Part shown: positions 42,942 to 51,678 of the stretch, piece after piece | Position numbering within the stretch: position 1 is the first letter of the stretch | How the letters are laid out: the number at the start of each line of letters is the position of its first letter | NCBI GenBank assembly: GCA_963644945.1 | Contig: CAVIQK010000008.1 | Location: forward strand, 1 to 64,000 | DNA from: CAVIQK01 sp963644945 | GTDB lineage: Bacteria; Bacillota; Clostridia; Christensenellales; DTU072 | DNA length: 64,000 nucleotides | Direction of reading: 5' to 3' | Notes under the pieces: model-generated | Databases searched by the model: none | Told to the model about the DNA's origin: nothing | What the model saw: the letters and a program-made list of their open reading frames with translations, nothing else | Translations under genes and position numbers: made by a program

Positions 42942-45500
42942 TTATTCGGCTTTCTTGTATTCGGATGTGAGATCGTTTTGGTGTGCTGATACATATTGAG
43001 CCCACTCTGCATCGTCGTAGTTGACATTCATGTATCTGATTCCGCCAAATCCCATAAAGGTGTTGTATTCATCACTGAATTGAGAGAACTTAGGACTTAA
43101 GAGCGATCCGTTGGATCCACCGATAAGCATTATGGAGTATGCTTTGGTGATGACTTGCTCTTCGAGAGCAGCAAGGATCTCAAGTCTTACTTCTGCAGGT
43201 ACTTTGCCTGCATCAAAGTTGTATTTATATTCAGCACCCTTAGATTCTGCTAAACCGTTGAGGCAGAAGTACCAGTTGTCAAGGCCCATTGTGATGGTCT
43301 GACCGGCGCCTTCATAATCTCCTGCGGGGAGTGTCAATGTCAATTTGACAGCAGAAGTATCCCAGTAGGTGTGATAGTTGAGGGAGTCACCGGGATCGAC
43401 AAATCCTCCTACGATGCTGAACGGGTTGAAGGGGTTGCCGGAGAATCCGTAACCAAAACCTATTTGAGTTGCACCCGATCTAAATGCTTCTGCCCATTGG
43501 CTACCTGCAGAGGCGTCAAAGACAAGTTCAATTTTGCCTTCGAGTCCGGTACCCTCACAAAGAGTATCAAGGACACCTTGCAAATATTCCACTCTGGCTC
43601 TTTGTCTTGCATTGTCCACCGAAGAACCATATACGATGGTGATTTTTTTGGTTGCATCATATCCGTATTTTTCTGCATTGGTTGTCAATTCGGTATATGC
43701 TTGTTTGACAAGTTCTTTGGCTTTGGTGGGGTTGTATCCGGTCAATGCTTCATAAGCATCTTCGAGATCTGCTCCGTTGATTTCTGCACCGTTGGACCAT
43801 GTTCCGTCGGCACTCTTTGTGAAACCGTAAGCACGAAGAAGTCCTTCTTTTGCTTGGGTGGTGTAACGATATATTCCACCGTTTTCTACGTCATAGAAAT
43901 ATTGTGTATTCATCAGACCGTAGCAAGGAATTGCGGTACCCGGCCAAACCTTTTCAACGACATCTTGTCTGTTGAGTGAAAGCGAGAAGGCTTGTCTAAA
44001 TTCGTCGATAGCAAGAATTCCGTTGTTGTTTTTGCTCTTCTTCAAAGTATTGAGGTCACCGAAGAGTTGCATTCCGTAAGTACCGGTATCAGGTGTATAT
44101 GTGAGGTACTTGGAATATTTGTAATCATTGAAGTGATCGGTGTCAAGTGCGACGTCATCGGTTTCGCCTGCGAGGAACTTGAGCCATTGTGTTGATGTTT
44201 CTGCCACACATTCGCATGAGATTGCGGTGACATTGTATTGGTTGGCGTACATATTGAGGCCATATCCGTACCAGTTTTCATTTTTGGTGAGTTTATAAGA
44301 TTTACCGCTTTGGAAACTGGAAAGTTTGTAAGGTCCCCAACTTGCAGTGTTTTCTTGTAAAGTGTTGTATGTTGTGGTCCAGAGGGTAGATCCTGCGGAA
44401 GGAGCAACTTTACACGCTTCATATAGAGATTTCTTTACGAGCGGGAGACTTGACATATAGTATGCGGCAAGGTAAGAAAGGCTGCCGTCTTCTTTCAAGA
44501 ATTCGAAAGATTTGTCCATACATACTACGATAGAGTAATCTCCGTCTTGATACATACCGACTTTGTCCCAAGTGGTACCATACGCTTCGTTGGCAACCTT
44601 GATTCCGAGCCAACTTGCATAAGAGGCGCCGACTTCGACATAATCGGCATACCCACCTACACCGGGAGCGAAATAGTAATCCCATAATTCTTTTCCGGAG
44701 AAAGAGTCTACTGCTGCACCTGCTGCCCAAGCATCTGCGGTATCATAGACGGTTTCGTCGTTTATCGATACCCATTGGCTTATTTCGTTGCCGTCTTTAT
44801 CTACGTAACCGGAAGCATTATAGAATTCATAAGCATCAATGTAGATGTCAGCGCCGGCTTCTACGGCTGCGGCGTTGGATTCATAACCATTGGCTTCAAT
44901 CGTCGTATAGACACTTTCTGTCGTTGAATAGAAATAGTCATAAGAACCTTTGATCATCAAAGTGTCATAGAACGTATTGGCTCTGTAGTTGAGGAACAAA
45001 GGATTGAGTTGTTCTTGCATAGAGTAGACGAAATCTGCTGCTGTGATAGCGGTGCCGTCATCCCATTTGAGGTCTTTTCTCAAAGTGATCTTCCAAGCAT
45101 AACCGCCTTCCTTTTTTTGCTCCTCTGTGTAGCCCCATTTAGCGTCAACTTTAGAAGTGACGTCTTCCAATTCGGTGGCTGCGGAATAGTTGGTGGTATA
45201 ACTTCCTTCTACAATCGCTTCGGTGTTGATTGTACCGTCTTTATTGTATTTGCCACCTTTCTTCTCGTCAAACTCATAGTCATACTCAAAGAACGATGAT
45301 GCCAAATAACTCATTATTTGTGTATCATTGTTGTCTTGATACGTGAGTTCGTTCCAGTTGCTAGGCATTACAGCGGTAGTTGTGTTGTAAGTACCTTTCT
45401 TCAATCCTGCGTCCGGAATCGAACTGTCGCAAGCGGCAGTGGCTATAGCAGTAAGAAGAAGCACAACTATTACGAATAATGCAATTAGTTTCTTTTTCAT
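42942..45500 (-). CDS. oppA: Oligopeptide-binding lipoprotein OppA, enlarged
   Basis: The substrate-binding subunit: a family 5 (SBP_bac_5) lipoprotein with signal peptide and lipobox ending ATAAC, lipidated Cys24. Family signs include LRKDLKWDDGTAITAADFVYSM and FRQAFSLSLNRQDVVEKVW. At 852 residues it is about 300 longer than E. coli OppA; the extra length lies mainly between residues 180 and 340, and in the C-terminal third. ATG 45500 has GGAGG upstream. It is first in the opp operon, as usual for an abundant binding protein. Confidence 0.92.
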   Translation of the reverse strand: MKKKLIALFVIVVLLLTAIATAACDSSIPDAGLKKGTYNTTTAVMPSNWNELTYQDNNDTQIMSYLASSFFEYDYEFDEKKGGKYNKDGTINTEAIVEGSYTTNYSAATELEDVTSKVDAKWGYTEEQKKEGGYAWKITLRKDLKWDDGTAITAADFVYSMQEQLNPLFLNYRANTFYDTLMIKGSYDYFYSTTESVYTTIEANGYESNAAAVEAGADIYIDAYEFYNASGYVDKDGNEISQWVSINDETVYDTADAWAAGAAVDSFSGKELWDYYFAPGVGGYADYVEVGASYASWLGIKVANEAYGTTWDKVGMYQDGDYSIVVCMDKSFEFLKEDGSLSYLAAYYMSSLPLVKKSLYEACKVAPSAGSTLWTTTYNTLQENTASWGPYKLSSFQSGKSYKLTKNENWYGYGLNMYANQYNVTAISCECVAETSTQWLKFLAGETDDVALDTDHFNDYKYSKYLTYTPDTGTYGMQLFGDLNTLKKSKNNNGILAIDEFRQAFSLSLNRQDVVEKVWPGTAIPCYGLMNTQYFYDVENGGIYRYTTQAKEGLLRAYGFTKSADGTWSNGAEINGADLEDAYEALTGYNPTKAKELVKQAYTELTTNAEKYGYDATKKITIVYGSSVDNARQRARVEYLQGVLDTLCEGTGLEGKIELVFDASAGSQWAEAFRSGATQIGFGYGFSGNPFNPFSIVGGFVDPGDSLNYHTYWDTSAVKLTLTLPAGDYEGAGQTITMGLDNWYFCLNGLAESKGAEYKYNFDAGKVPAEVRLEILAALEEQVITKAYSIMLIGGSNGSLLSPKFSQFSDEYNTFMGFGGIRYMNVNYDDAEWAQYVSAHQNDLTSEYKKAE

Positions 45501-45548
45501 AAATCTTACCTCCAAGTAAATTTTTATAGGTTTTCTATAATTTGGTAT

Positions 45549-45578
45549 ATAATACAACTTTGTCAACTTTGATGTAAA
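45549..45578 (-). promoter_or_regulatory. Candidate oppA promoter
   Basis: On the minus strand TTTACA (45573-45578), 18-base spacer, TATTAT (45549-45554). A TTGACA at 45561-45566 is also present but has no good -10 at 17 bases, so the assignment is tentative. Confidence 0.45.
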
Positions 45579-45720
45579 GCGATTTTAAGTTAATTTTAAT
45601 ATTTTTTTTCATACCATGCTTTTTTTATCGTCAAAACAGTGATTATTGTGTTCAAAAAGGCGCTTTGTATTAAAAAAAGTAATATGAATAAATTTTGTAT
45701 ATGATATTTTTATATAAAAA

Positions 45721-45757
45721 TCCCCGACAGCATAGCGATGAGCATACGTGTCGGGGA
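45721..45757 (-). terminator. Terminator of the T4SS-like/giant protein operon
   Basis: On the minus strand TCCCCGACA / TGTCGGGGA with a 19-base, partly self-complementary loop, then TTTTTATATA. It lies 33 bases after the stop of the 1698-aa gene and marks the end of the run. Confidence 0.9.
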
Positions 45758-45790
45758 ATAAAATCTATTATTTAACTACGATTTTTGTTT

Positions 45791-48700
45791 TTACTTTCTG
45801 GATGCGTTGTTTTCGAGTTGGCGTTTTTCGGCTTTGACATCCTCTTTTTCCTTTTTCTTCGCCTCGGTTTTCTTGTGGTCGGCTTCGGGGACGGAGATTC
45901 TTTCCATCGAATCGTCAAGGTCACTGGACATCGATCTGTCTAGGTCGCTTGATAATGACGATGATCTGCTAAGGTCGGTTTCGGTATCTTTCTTGACGGT
46001 AAAGATCTTGTCGATGCCGTCTTTTAGAGGTTGGAAATCGGGGTTATCTCTTCTTCCTGCCATTTCGTTGAACTGACGCTCATTGAGACCGGTCTTTTCT
46101 TTGGCGACTGCTTTGAATCTTGCGATAGCATTCTTTTCGGTCCTATATTTGCCGAGATAGTTGAAGAATTTTGACCAATTGCTTCTCTTTTGGTTGTACA
46201 TGTGCATTGCACGATATGTTTGTGCGATTCTCATTTGCGCTTCTTCGGTCGTAGCATCACCCGAATTGAGTTGGGCGGTGGCGTTTTCTATCATTGAACG
46301 GAAGTCGTTGTAACCGAGTCCCGATTTCCATTGATCCGATGTGAAGTCAAAGGACGGGGAATTGGCTTGCATTTGGCGAAGTGCCTTTTCTTCTTCGGTC
46401 TTGGGAACATGTTTTTCGACAAAGGAGTTTCTCATGGCTTTCAACTCCGCTTGCGACATGCAACCGTGGAAGGGGCTTGAGGGATAACCGACAACACGCA
46501 AAGCATTTCTCATGATGGTGTCGAGGGTTTCTTCGGAGCCGACCATTTGTTCTACGGTGATCGTGGTGCCGTTCTTTGCGCACTCTTTATTGATTGAATG
46601 TAATATATCCGTATATAGATCAATAAATAGCATTCTGTATTGTTTTTCGAACACTAATTTGTTGACACGTTCGCCGGTTTTGTCGGTGTTGTCGAACATG
46701 AAATCACGTACAACGTCGTCAAGTTCTTTTCTGTCGATCTTTACGCCATACTTATATGCAAGTCTTTCGTTGGGGCTCATTTCGTCGTCTTCGTATTCGT
46801 AAGGCTCGCTTTCAAAATATTTCTCGACATATTCGGTTTCGCCACTTTCTACACTCATTCCGCCAAAATAAACTTGGAGAGTGTCGAGTTCGCCTCTGGT
46901 TGCCAAAGAGTAGGATGAACCGGGGTTGCGAGAAGGCATAGAATATTTGCCGTTCTTGTATGTCCTGAAATCAATGGCTTTGGCATTGTCGAGGGCTATT
47001 TCGAATTCCTTGCGGTCAACATCTTCCATAGCATCTCCGTCAAATACGAAGTCATTATATACAGGGTGTCCGTCTTCGGATGCATCTAGGCTGTGTTCGG
47101 GCTCGATAAAATCTTCCTTTTCTGACATGCCCATAGGCTTGACGTCGGTATTTATGATTTCTTCGACTTTCTTTACTTGTTGTTTTTTGACTTGCGGATC
47201 TCTTTCCTTTTCGAGTCCTTTTTCGATTTCAAAGACGTTGTTCATTTGGTTGACGAACGCTTCGATATCTTCGTCGATAGGTGTGGCGATACCTGATTTC
47301 TTGTCGATTTCTTCTTCGGATACCGCACCGATTTCGATTGCCGCTTGTTTTAGGTCTTTTGCGAACTTATACATTTCTTCTCTAAGTTCTTCGACATCTA
47401 TTCTAAATAGAGGATTTTCTATCAAGTTTCTAGCCAAAACATTGACACGATCGTAGAACTCTATAAGGGATGCGGTCGCAACGAGTTTGCCTTCTTCGGT
47501 AAGATTGCCGAATTCGTCCTTGTATTTTTCTGCGCCTCTTACGCATTCGAGGTTTTTGTATTGTTCCATCGGGACGTTCTTCCAACGGGAGAATGTGAAT
47601 TCTATGTTGCCGATGGTTGTGCCGATTTGGTTTTCGGTCATCTTGGCAAAGAAGCCGTCATAGTGACGAGTTTCCCAAGTGGGAACACCGATTTTAATCG
47701 TGTTGACCATTTGCTCGGTGCTCATTGCTCCGTAATTGTCGACTTCCTTTTCTTCATGGCCGTAGAGTTTTAGTGCGCCTTTCATGCATCTTTCTACCAT
47801 GCCGGTTGCATAAGCGAAAGGAACTTTATCTTTATAATGGTTGGTTGCGGCGGTGCCTTTCAAACCGTCCATTGCGGTGGCAAAGATCTCTTTCCAAAGA
47901 GCATTGTAGGCTTTTTTGTCAATTCTCTTTTGTGAGAATACCGCTTCAAACTTGTCAAATAGTTCGTTGGCGCTAATATCGCATTTTGTGAAGGATACGA
48001 TTTCGCCGAGTTGTTGACGGATGACGTTGGCTCTATTCAACTTGAATAGTTTTGTTTGTTCGGCTTTGTCTCTTTCGGCTCTTGCATTGTCGTCAAGGTC
48101 AAATACTTCGGTGTCGAAAACATCGCCTAGACCGAAGAAGTCTTGTTCTTCTGTCGCCGATTCTTGATAATATTTGTCGGTTTCTGCCTTTCTTTCCTTG
48201 GCTGCCGCTGCTGCAAGGTCTGCTTGATATTGACGGACACTTTCGTCACAAGCCGCTTGAATATTTGTTCTTACTGCATCTAGACGTGCAACGGGGTTGT
48301 CGTAGTATGCGGAGAGTTTTCTTATATATTCGGGATCGTCGGTTGCGTTGCCTTGTGAGACGTCTATTGTGTCGAGGGCTACACTAAGTTGTCCGTTGTC
48401 GCCTTTTGTTATGTGAGCGAATTGGACTACACCAGTTTGGTTGATAAGAGCATGCAAGAGTTCTTTTGCCGCAGTATATTGGCTATATTTTTTGCCGTTG
48501 GCGGTGATTTTGTCGTATATGGATACTCCGTCCACGAACACAAGGCGCATGGTGTCTTCGAAACTTGAATTTTCAAAGTGATAACTTCTCAAAATGTAAG
48601 AATCTTGGTAATCGGGAGAATATATCGTATTGATGAGTCCGAGAGTTAGATAATCGGATTCGTCGGTAAATTTGGGATCGTTCATCGCAACGCCTTTTAG

Positions 48701-50887
48701 TGCCAAAGCGCTTGCAGGAAGGTCTACTTTTAATGTAGAAACACTGTCGATCTCTTGTTGGGTTTTGGATTTTTCTCTCTTGAAGTTGACATATTTTTGA
48801 GCAATATCTCTATAACTCTTTTTGCCTACTTCGCCCTTGTACTCTTCGAGGTCGTCGAGAAGTTCGTCTTCACCTTTTTCTTTATCGTTTCTTGTTCTGC
48901 TTATTGCGAGTTTGTCGGCATAATATCCGCTACCCATTGTTATGCCCATCATGTCTTCGAGAGCGCCCATGAATTCTGTCGAAGTGACGAAATAGTGTGC
49001 TTCGAAGGTCGAGAATTTTAGTCTATCGGCAGGGGTGGGGTAACGTTGTTCGAAATACCATTTGTTTTCGTTGAGTTTGACGGTCATTGTTTGTTGGAAT
49101 CTCGAATAAGCCAACGCTCTGACAAGGTCTTCGACCGTTTCTAATTTTTGCGGAGGGGTGTAGGACTCCAAGAAATCATAGATTTTGTCAAGATAAATCT
49201 TTATTGCATCGTGATCGTCCTCGGAAAAAGCCTTGATCATCTTCTCGTTTTCTTGTGTGAATTCTTTTTCGTCCAAATTCTTGTCGCCCATTTTGAGAGT
49301 GCCGGCAAGTTTTAGGAGTACCGCCATATCCATAAGATCTCTTGCGTCAAAGGTAGTGTTTTTGACATTTAGGGTACCGGAATTTACAACTCTTGTTTTG
49401 GTATTTTCATAACTTTTTCTGGCTTGGTCAATGGTGAAGAATGCCATGTTTAGATTTTTCTTTTCAAATGTAAATGCAAACTTCGGCAAAGTTCTTCTTC
49501 TGATCTCTTTGGGATCGCCTTCTACGGGAAGTCCCATCTCCAAACGTTTTTCGTTAAGTTTTTTGTTTTGTTCGTCAAGTGCTTCGGTCTTGTAGCGCTC
49601 AATGAGAGATTCTTGTGTCCTTCTCTTGGCTGCTTCAAGCATTTCGGTCAAATATTTTTGTTGGGTTGCAAACAACACTCTTCTTGCATCTTGATCGTTT
49701 TCGAGATTGGAGATTTTCTCGACATATTCGGCTTTGTCGTTGCCGTTTCTTACATCGACAACGTCCATTTTATATTCAAATCTGCCGTCTATTTCGGCTA
49801 CTTGAACAAAGGATACGACACCTGTTTGGTTGGCAAGGGCATCCAAAATAATGGCGGGACCTTCTACAGGGCTGTTTTTGTCTTTCATCAAATCATAGAC
49901 GCTTACTCCGTCAATGAATACAAGACGATAAGTGTTGCCCTTTTCGCCTGCCATATATTTAGAAAGTAATCCGCCACCGGTTTGGGTTGCGCCTTGTATA
50001 AGTTGGATACCGCATTCGGCTTCGGAGAGCATACTGCCTGCTTTGCGAGATACATCTCCCGACAAAGTCTTGTTGACGATGCCGTCCAAAATTTGTTTGG
50101 GATCGAGGTCTGTTCCTTTCAAATTGTTTATCCATTCGGGGACAACCATTTTCTTGACGGATGCTTCGCCTTTTTCGGAAATGGCTTCTAGATCGATAGC
50201 ATCGAGCAATGCTCCGGCAAGGGCTAGTTGCATGCCGACGCCTTCTCTGGTCGCTTCGATGCCCTCGGCACCCTTTTCTCTAACAAATTTGTCCATTTCG
50301 GTACCGTTGTCCAAAACATCGACAGAATTGGTATCCATAGTCAAGAGATAATCGTTGAGCGGATATGTGTCGGACATGGAGTGCAACATGACTTTGATTT
50401 CCATCGATTGGAGTTTCATGAGTCCGTCGAGTCCTTGATAACGGCTTCTGACATATTCCGGATATTCTCTGAGTTTTGTGACTGCCAAAGATTGTTGCGC
50501 ACGATGAACTAGTCTTGTTCTGATAGATTCGTCAACGGTGTTGACATTTTCTACCGGTTGGTAATTTTCGGCAAATCTTGTCCAACGATCGAGATAATCG
50601 AAGATCTTTTCTCTGTCGTCTTCGGCAAATGCTTTGTATACTTCTCCTACAGTCCTTGCGAATTCTTCATCGGATAGTTCTCCGCCGCCGGTTCCGTCGA
50701 ATTTATGTTCGTATCTCAAAAATAATGTAAGGTCAGCCAAATCTCTTATGTCGAGATGTCTGTCTTTTATTATTTGCTCTTCGGCTTTGTATTGTTGTTT
50801 TACTTCGTTAAAAAGAGCCGATGTCGCGCTGATTTTTCTTGCGGCATCCATGACCGCTTCTTTTTCCATAGTTACAACGAATTTCAT
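45791..50887 (-). CDS. Giant unknown protein, 1698 aa, duplicated, candidate secreted cargo
   Basis: I do not recognise a family. It has 1698 residues, no signal peptide and no membrane segment, and is largely helical and charged. Two related units are seen: residues about 1-430 and about 480-890. They share an ARDL/IRDL-type helical block (44-126 against 512-604) and the phrase RLVF[I/V]DGVS[V/I]YD at 321-331 and 781-791, followed by ALxNQTGVVxF. The rest (about 900-1600) has no clear repeat. A serine-rich linker (SSDLDRSM, SSDLDDSM) leads to SVPEADHK at 1665-1672 and a basic tail. The 61-aa protein upstream ends the same way. AAGGAG precedes the ATG. As last gene of the T4SS-like operon it may be a secreted effector or a cytoplasmic scaffold. 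Confidence 0.8.
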   Translation of the reverse strand: MKFVVTMEKEAVMDAARKISATSALFNEVKQQYKAEEQIIKDRHLDIRDLADLTLFLRYEHKFDGTGGGELSDEEFARTVGEVYKAFAEDDREKIFDYLDRWTRFAENYQPVENVNTVDESIRTRLVHRAQQSLAVTKLREYPEYVRSRYQGLDGLMKLQSMEIKVMLHSMSDTYPLNDYLLTMDTNSVDVLDNGTEMDKFVREKGAEGIEATREGVGMQLALAGALLDAIDLEAISEKGEASVKKMVVPEWINNLKGTDLDPKQILDGIVNKTLSGDVSRKAGSMLSEAECGIQLIQGATQTGGGLLSKYMAGEKGNTYRLVFIDGVSVYDLMKDKNSPVEGPAIILDALANQTGVVSFVQVAEIDGRFEYKMDVVDVRNGNDKAEYVEKISNLENDQDARRVLFATQQKYLTEMLEAAKRRTQESLIERYKTEALDEQNKKLNEKRLEMGLPVEGDPKEIRRRTLPKFAFTFEKKNLNMAFFTIDQARKSYENTKTRVVNSGTLNVKNTTFDARDLMDMAVLLKLAGTLKMGDKNLDEKEFTQENEKMIKAFSEDDHDAIKIYLDKIYDFLESYTPPQKLETVEDLVRALAYSRFQQTMTVKLNENKWYFEQRYPTPADRLKFSTFEAHYFVTSTEFMGALEDMMGITMGSGYYADKLAISRTRNDKEKGEDELLDDLEEYKGEVGKKSYRDIAQKYVNFKREKSKTQQEIDSVSTLKVDLPASALALKGVAMNDPKFTDESDYLTLGLINTIYSPDYQDSYILRSYHFENSSFEDTMRLVFVDGVSIYDKITANGKKYSQYTAAKELLHALINQTGVVQFAHITKGDNGQLSVALDTIDVSQGNATDDPEYIRKLSAYYDNPVARLDAVRTNIQAACDESVRQYQADLAAAAAKERKAETDKYYQESATEEQDFFGLGDVFDTEVFDLDDNARAERDKAEQTKLFKLNRANVIRQQLGEIVSFTKCDISANELFDKFEAVFSQKRIDKKAYNALWKEIFATAMDGLKGTAATNHYKDKVPFAYATGMVERCMKGALKLYGHEEKEVDNYGAMSTEQMVNTIKIGVPTWETRHYDGFFAKMTENQIGTTIGNIEFTFSRWKNVPMEQYKNLECVRGAEKYKDEFGNLTEEGKLVATASLIEFYDRVNVLARNLIENPLFRIDVEELREEMYKFAKDLKQAAIEIGAVSEEEIDKKSGIATPIDEDIEAFVNQMNNVFEIEKGLEKERDPQVKKQQVKKVEEIINTDVKPMGMSEKEDFIEPEHSLDASEDGHPVYNDFVFDGDAMEDVDRKEFEIALDNAKAIDFRTYKNGKYSMPSRNPGSSYSLATRGELDTLQVYFGGMSVESGETEYVEKYFESEPYEYEDDEMSPNERLAYKYGVKIDRKELDDVVRDFMFDNTDKTGERVNKLVFEKQYRMLFIDLYTDILHSINKECAKNGTTITVEQMVGSEETLDTIMRNALRVVGYPSSPFHGCMSQAELKAMRNSFVEKHVPKTEEEKALRQMQANSPSFDFTSDQWKSGLGYNDFRSMIENATAQLNSGDATTEEAQMRIAQTYRAMHMYNQKRSNWSKFFNYLGKYRTEKNAIARFKAVAKEKTGLNERQFNEMAGRRDNPDFQPLKDGIDKIFTVKKDTETDLSRSSSLSSDLDRSMSSDLDDSMERISVPEADHKKTEAKKKEKEDVKAEKRQLENNASRK
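48218..50887 (-). repeat. Diverged tandem duplication inside the 1698-aa gene
   Basis: Protein-level repeat: unit 1 covers about residues 1-430 and unit 2 about 480-890, offset by 460-468 residues. The clearest shared blocks are RLVFxDGVSxYD, ALxNQTGVVxF and KAF[A/S]EDD. The DNA is too diverged for a recent duplication. Confidence 0.7.
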
Positions 50888-50976
50888 GATTTTTTCTCCT
50901 TGTTTATTGATTTTGGGTGTTGTAAGTTTTTTCTATTTATTAAGACACGTTTCTTTTTCAAAAAGGTGCCAAAATT

Positions 50977-51162
50977 TTATTTTTTCAAATTTACCGTTCT
51001 TTCTCTCTCTTTCTTTGGCTCCGAACTTTTTATGCTAGATTTATGCGATGCTTCGGGAACGGAAAATTTTTCTCTGTCGTCCATATCTAAAATTTTGCCC
51101 ATGACAATTTCGAATCGATTGTCTATGTCTAGCGAATTGATGGCATTTTCTAAACTATTCAT
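50977..51162 (-). CDS. Small unknown protein, 61 aa, with C-terminal SVPEASHK motif
   Basis: A 61-residue protein with no membrane segment. The N-terminal half is an acidic amphipathic helix (ENAINSLDIDNRFEIVMGKILD); SVPEASHK lies at residues 34-41, followed by a basic tail ending NLKK. The same motif in the same position relative to the C-terminus ends the 1698-aa protein encoded next. A perfect AGGAGG site lies 8 bases before the ATG, and the gene overlaps the sigma-factor stop by 8 bases, so it is a real translated gene. It could be secreted cargo, a chaperone-like partner of the giant protein, or a regulator of the sigma factor. No family is known to me. Confidence 0.75.
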   Translation of the reverse strand: MNSLENAINSLDIDNRFEIVMGKILDMDDREKFSVPEASHKSSIKSSEPKKERERTVNLKK

Positions 51163-51676
51163 CGTAAAATCCTCCTAGTTGAGATTTTAGTTTTTTGACA
51201 AGTCTTCTATACTTGCTCTTTACGGTGTTTACCGACGAGCCTTCTTTTTCGGCAATTTCCGCAAGCGAATATCCTTCTAATATATGTTTTGATAAAAGTT
51301 CGAATTCTTCTGCGCTTGTGAGTTTTTTTATTTCGGCTATAATCTCACTGCCTTCGTCAAAACAATATGTTCCGCAAATATTTTCGTCAAGTTCTTCGGT
51401 GGGTTTTCGGTCTCTCAGTCTATTGAGTGCCAAATTCCTTGCAGATCTCGTCAAATAATATTTTATGTTTTTTATGTCCGTCGTCCCTAGTCTGTTGTAA
51501 AAATTCACAAAGACGTCATCGGAGATTTCGTCCGTATCGCTTTTGTCCCCTAGATACCTATAAGCACAAAACCATACGAGTTTGAAGTATGTGTCGTATA
51601 TTTCTCTGAATAAGGACAGTTTTGCTTCTTGCGTCCCGTTTTTTGTAAAGTTTTCAACAGTCGCTTCGAGTGTCAT
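51155..51676 (-). CDS. ECF-type RNA polymerase sigma factor
   Basis: A 173-residue sigma-70 family protein with regions 2 and 4 only. Region 2 includes FCAYRYLGDKSDTDEISDDVFVNFYNRL, and region 4 has LSKHILEGYSLAEIAEKEGSSVNTVKSKYRRLVKKL, the helix-turn-helix that reads the -35. It begins 2 bases after the VirB4-like gene and is followed by the 61-aa gene with an 8-base overlap. No recognisable membrane anti-sigma factor is adjacent. Placed inside the operon it probably switches on this machine or its cargo; the target promoter is not evident. Confidence 0.88.
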   Translation of the reverse strand: MTLEATVENFTKNGTQEAKLSLFREIYDTYFKLVWFCAYRYLGDKSDTDEISDDVFVNFYNRLGTTDIKNIKYYLTRSARNLALNRLRDRKPTEELDENICGTYCFDEGSEIIAEIKKLTSAEEFELLSKHILEGYSLAEIAEKEGSSVNTVKSKYRRLVKKLKSQLGGFYDE

Positions 51677-51678
51677 TT

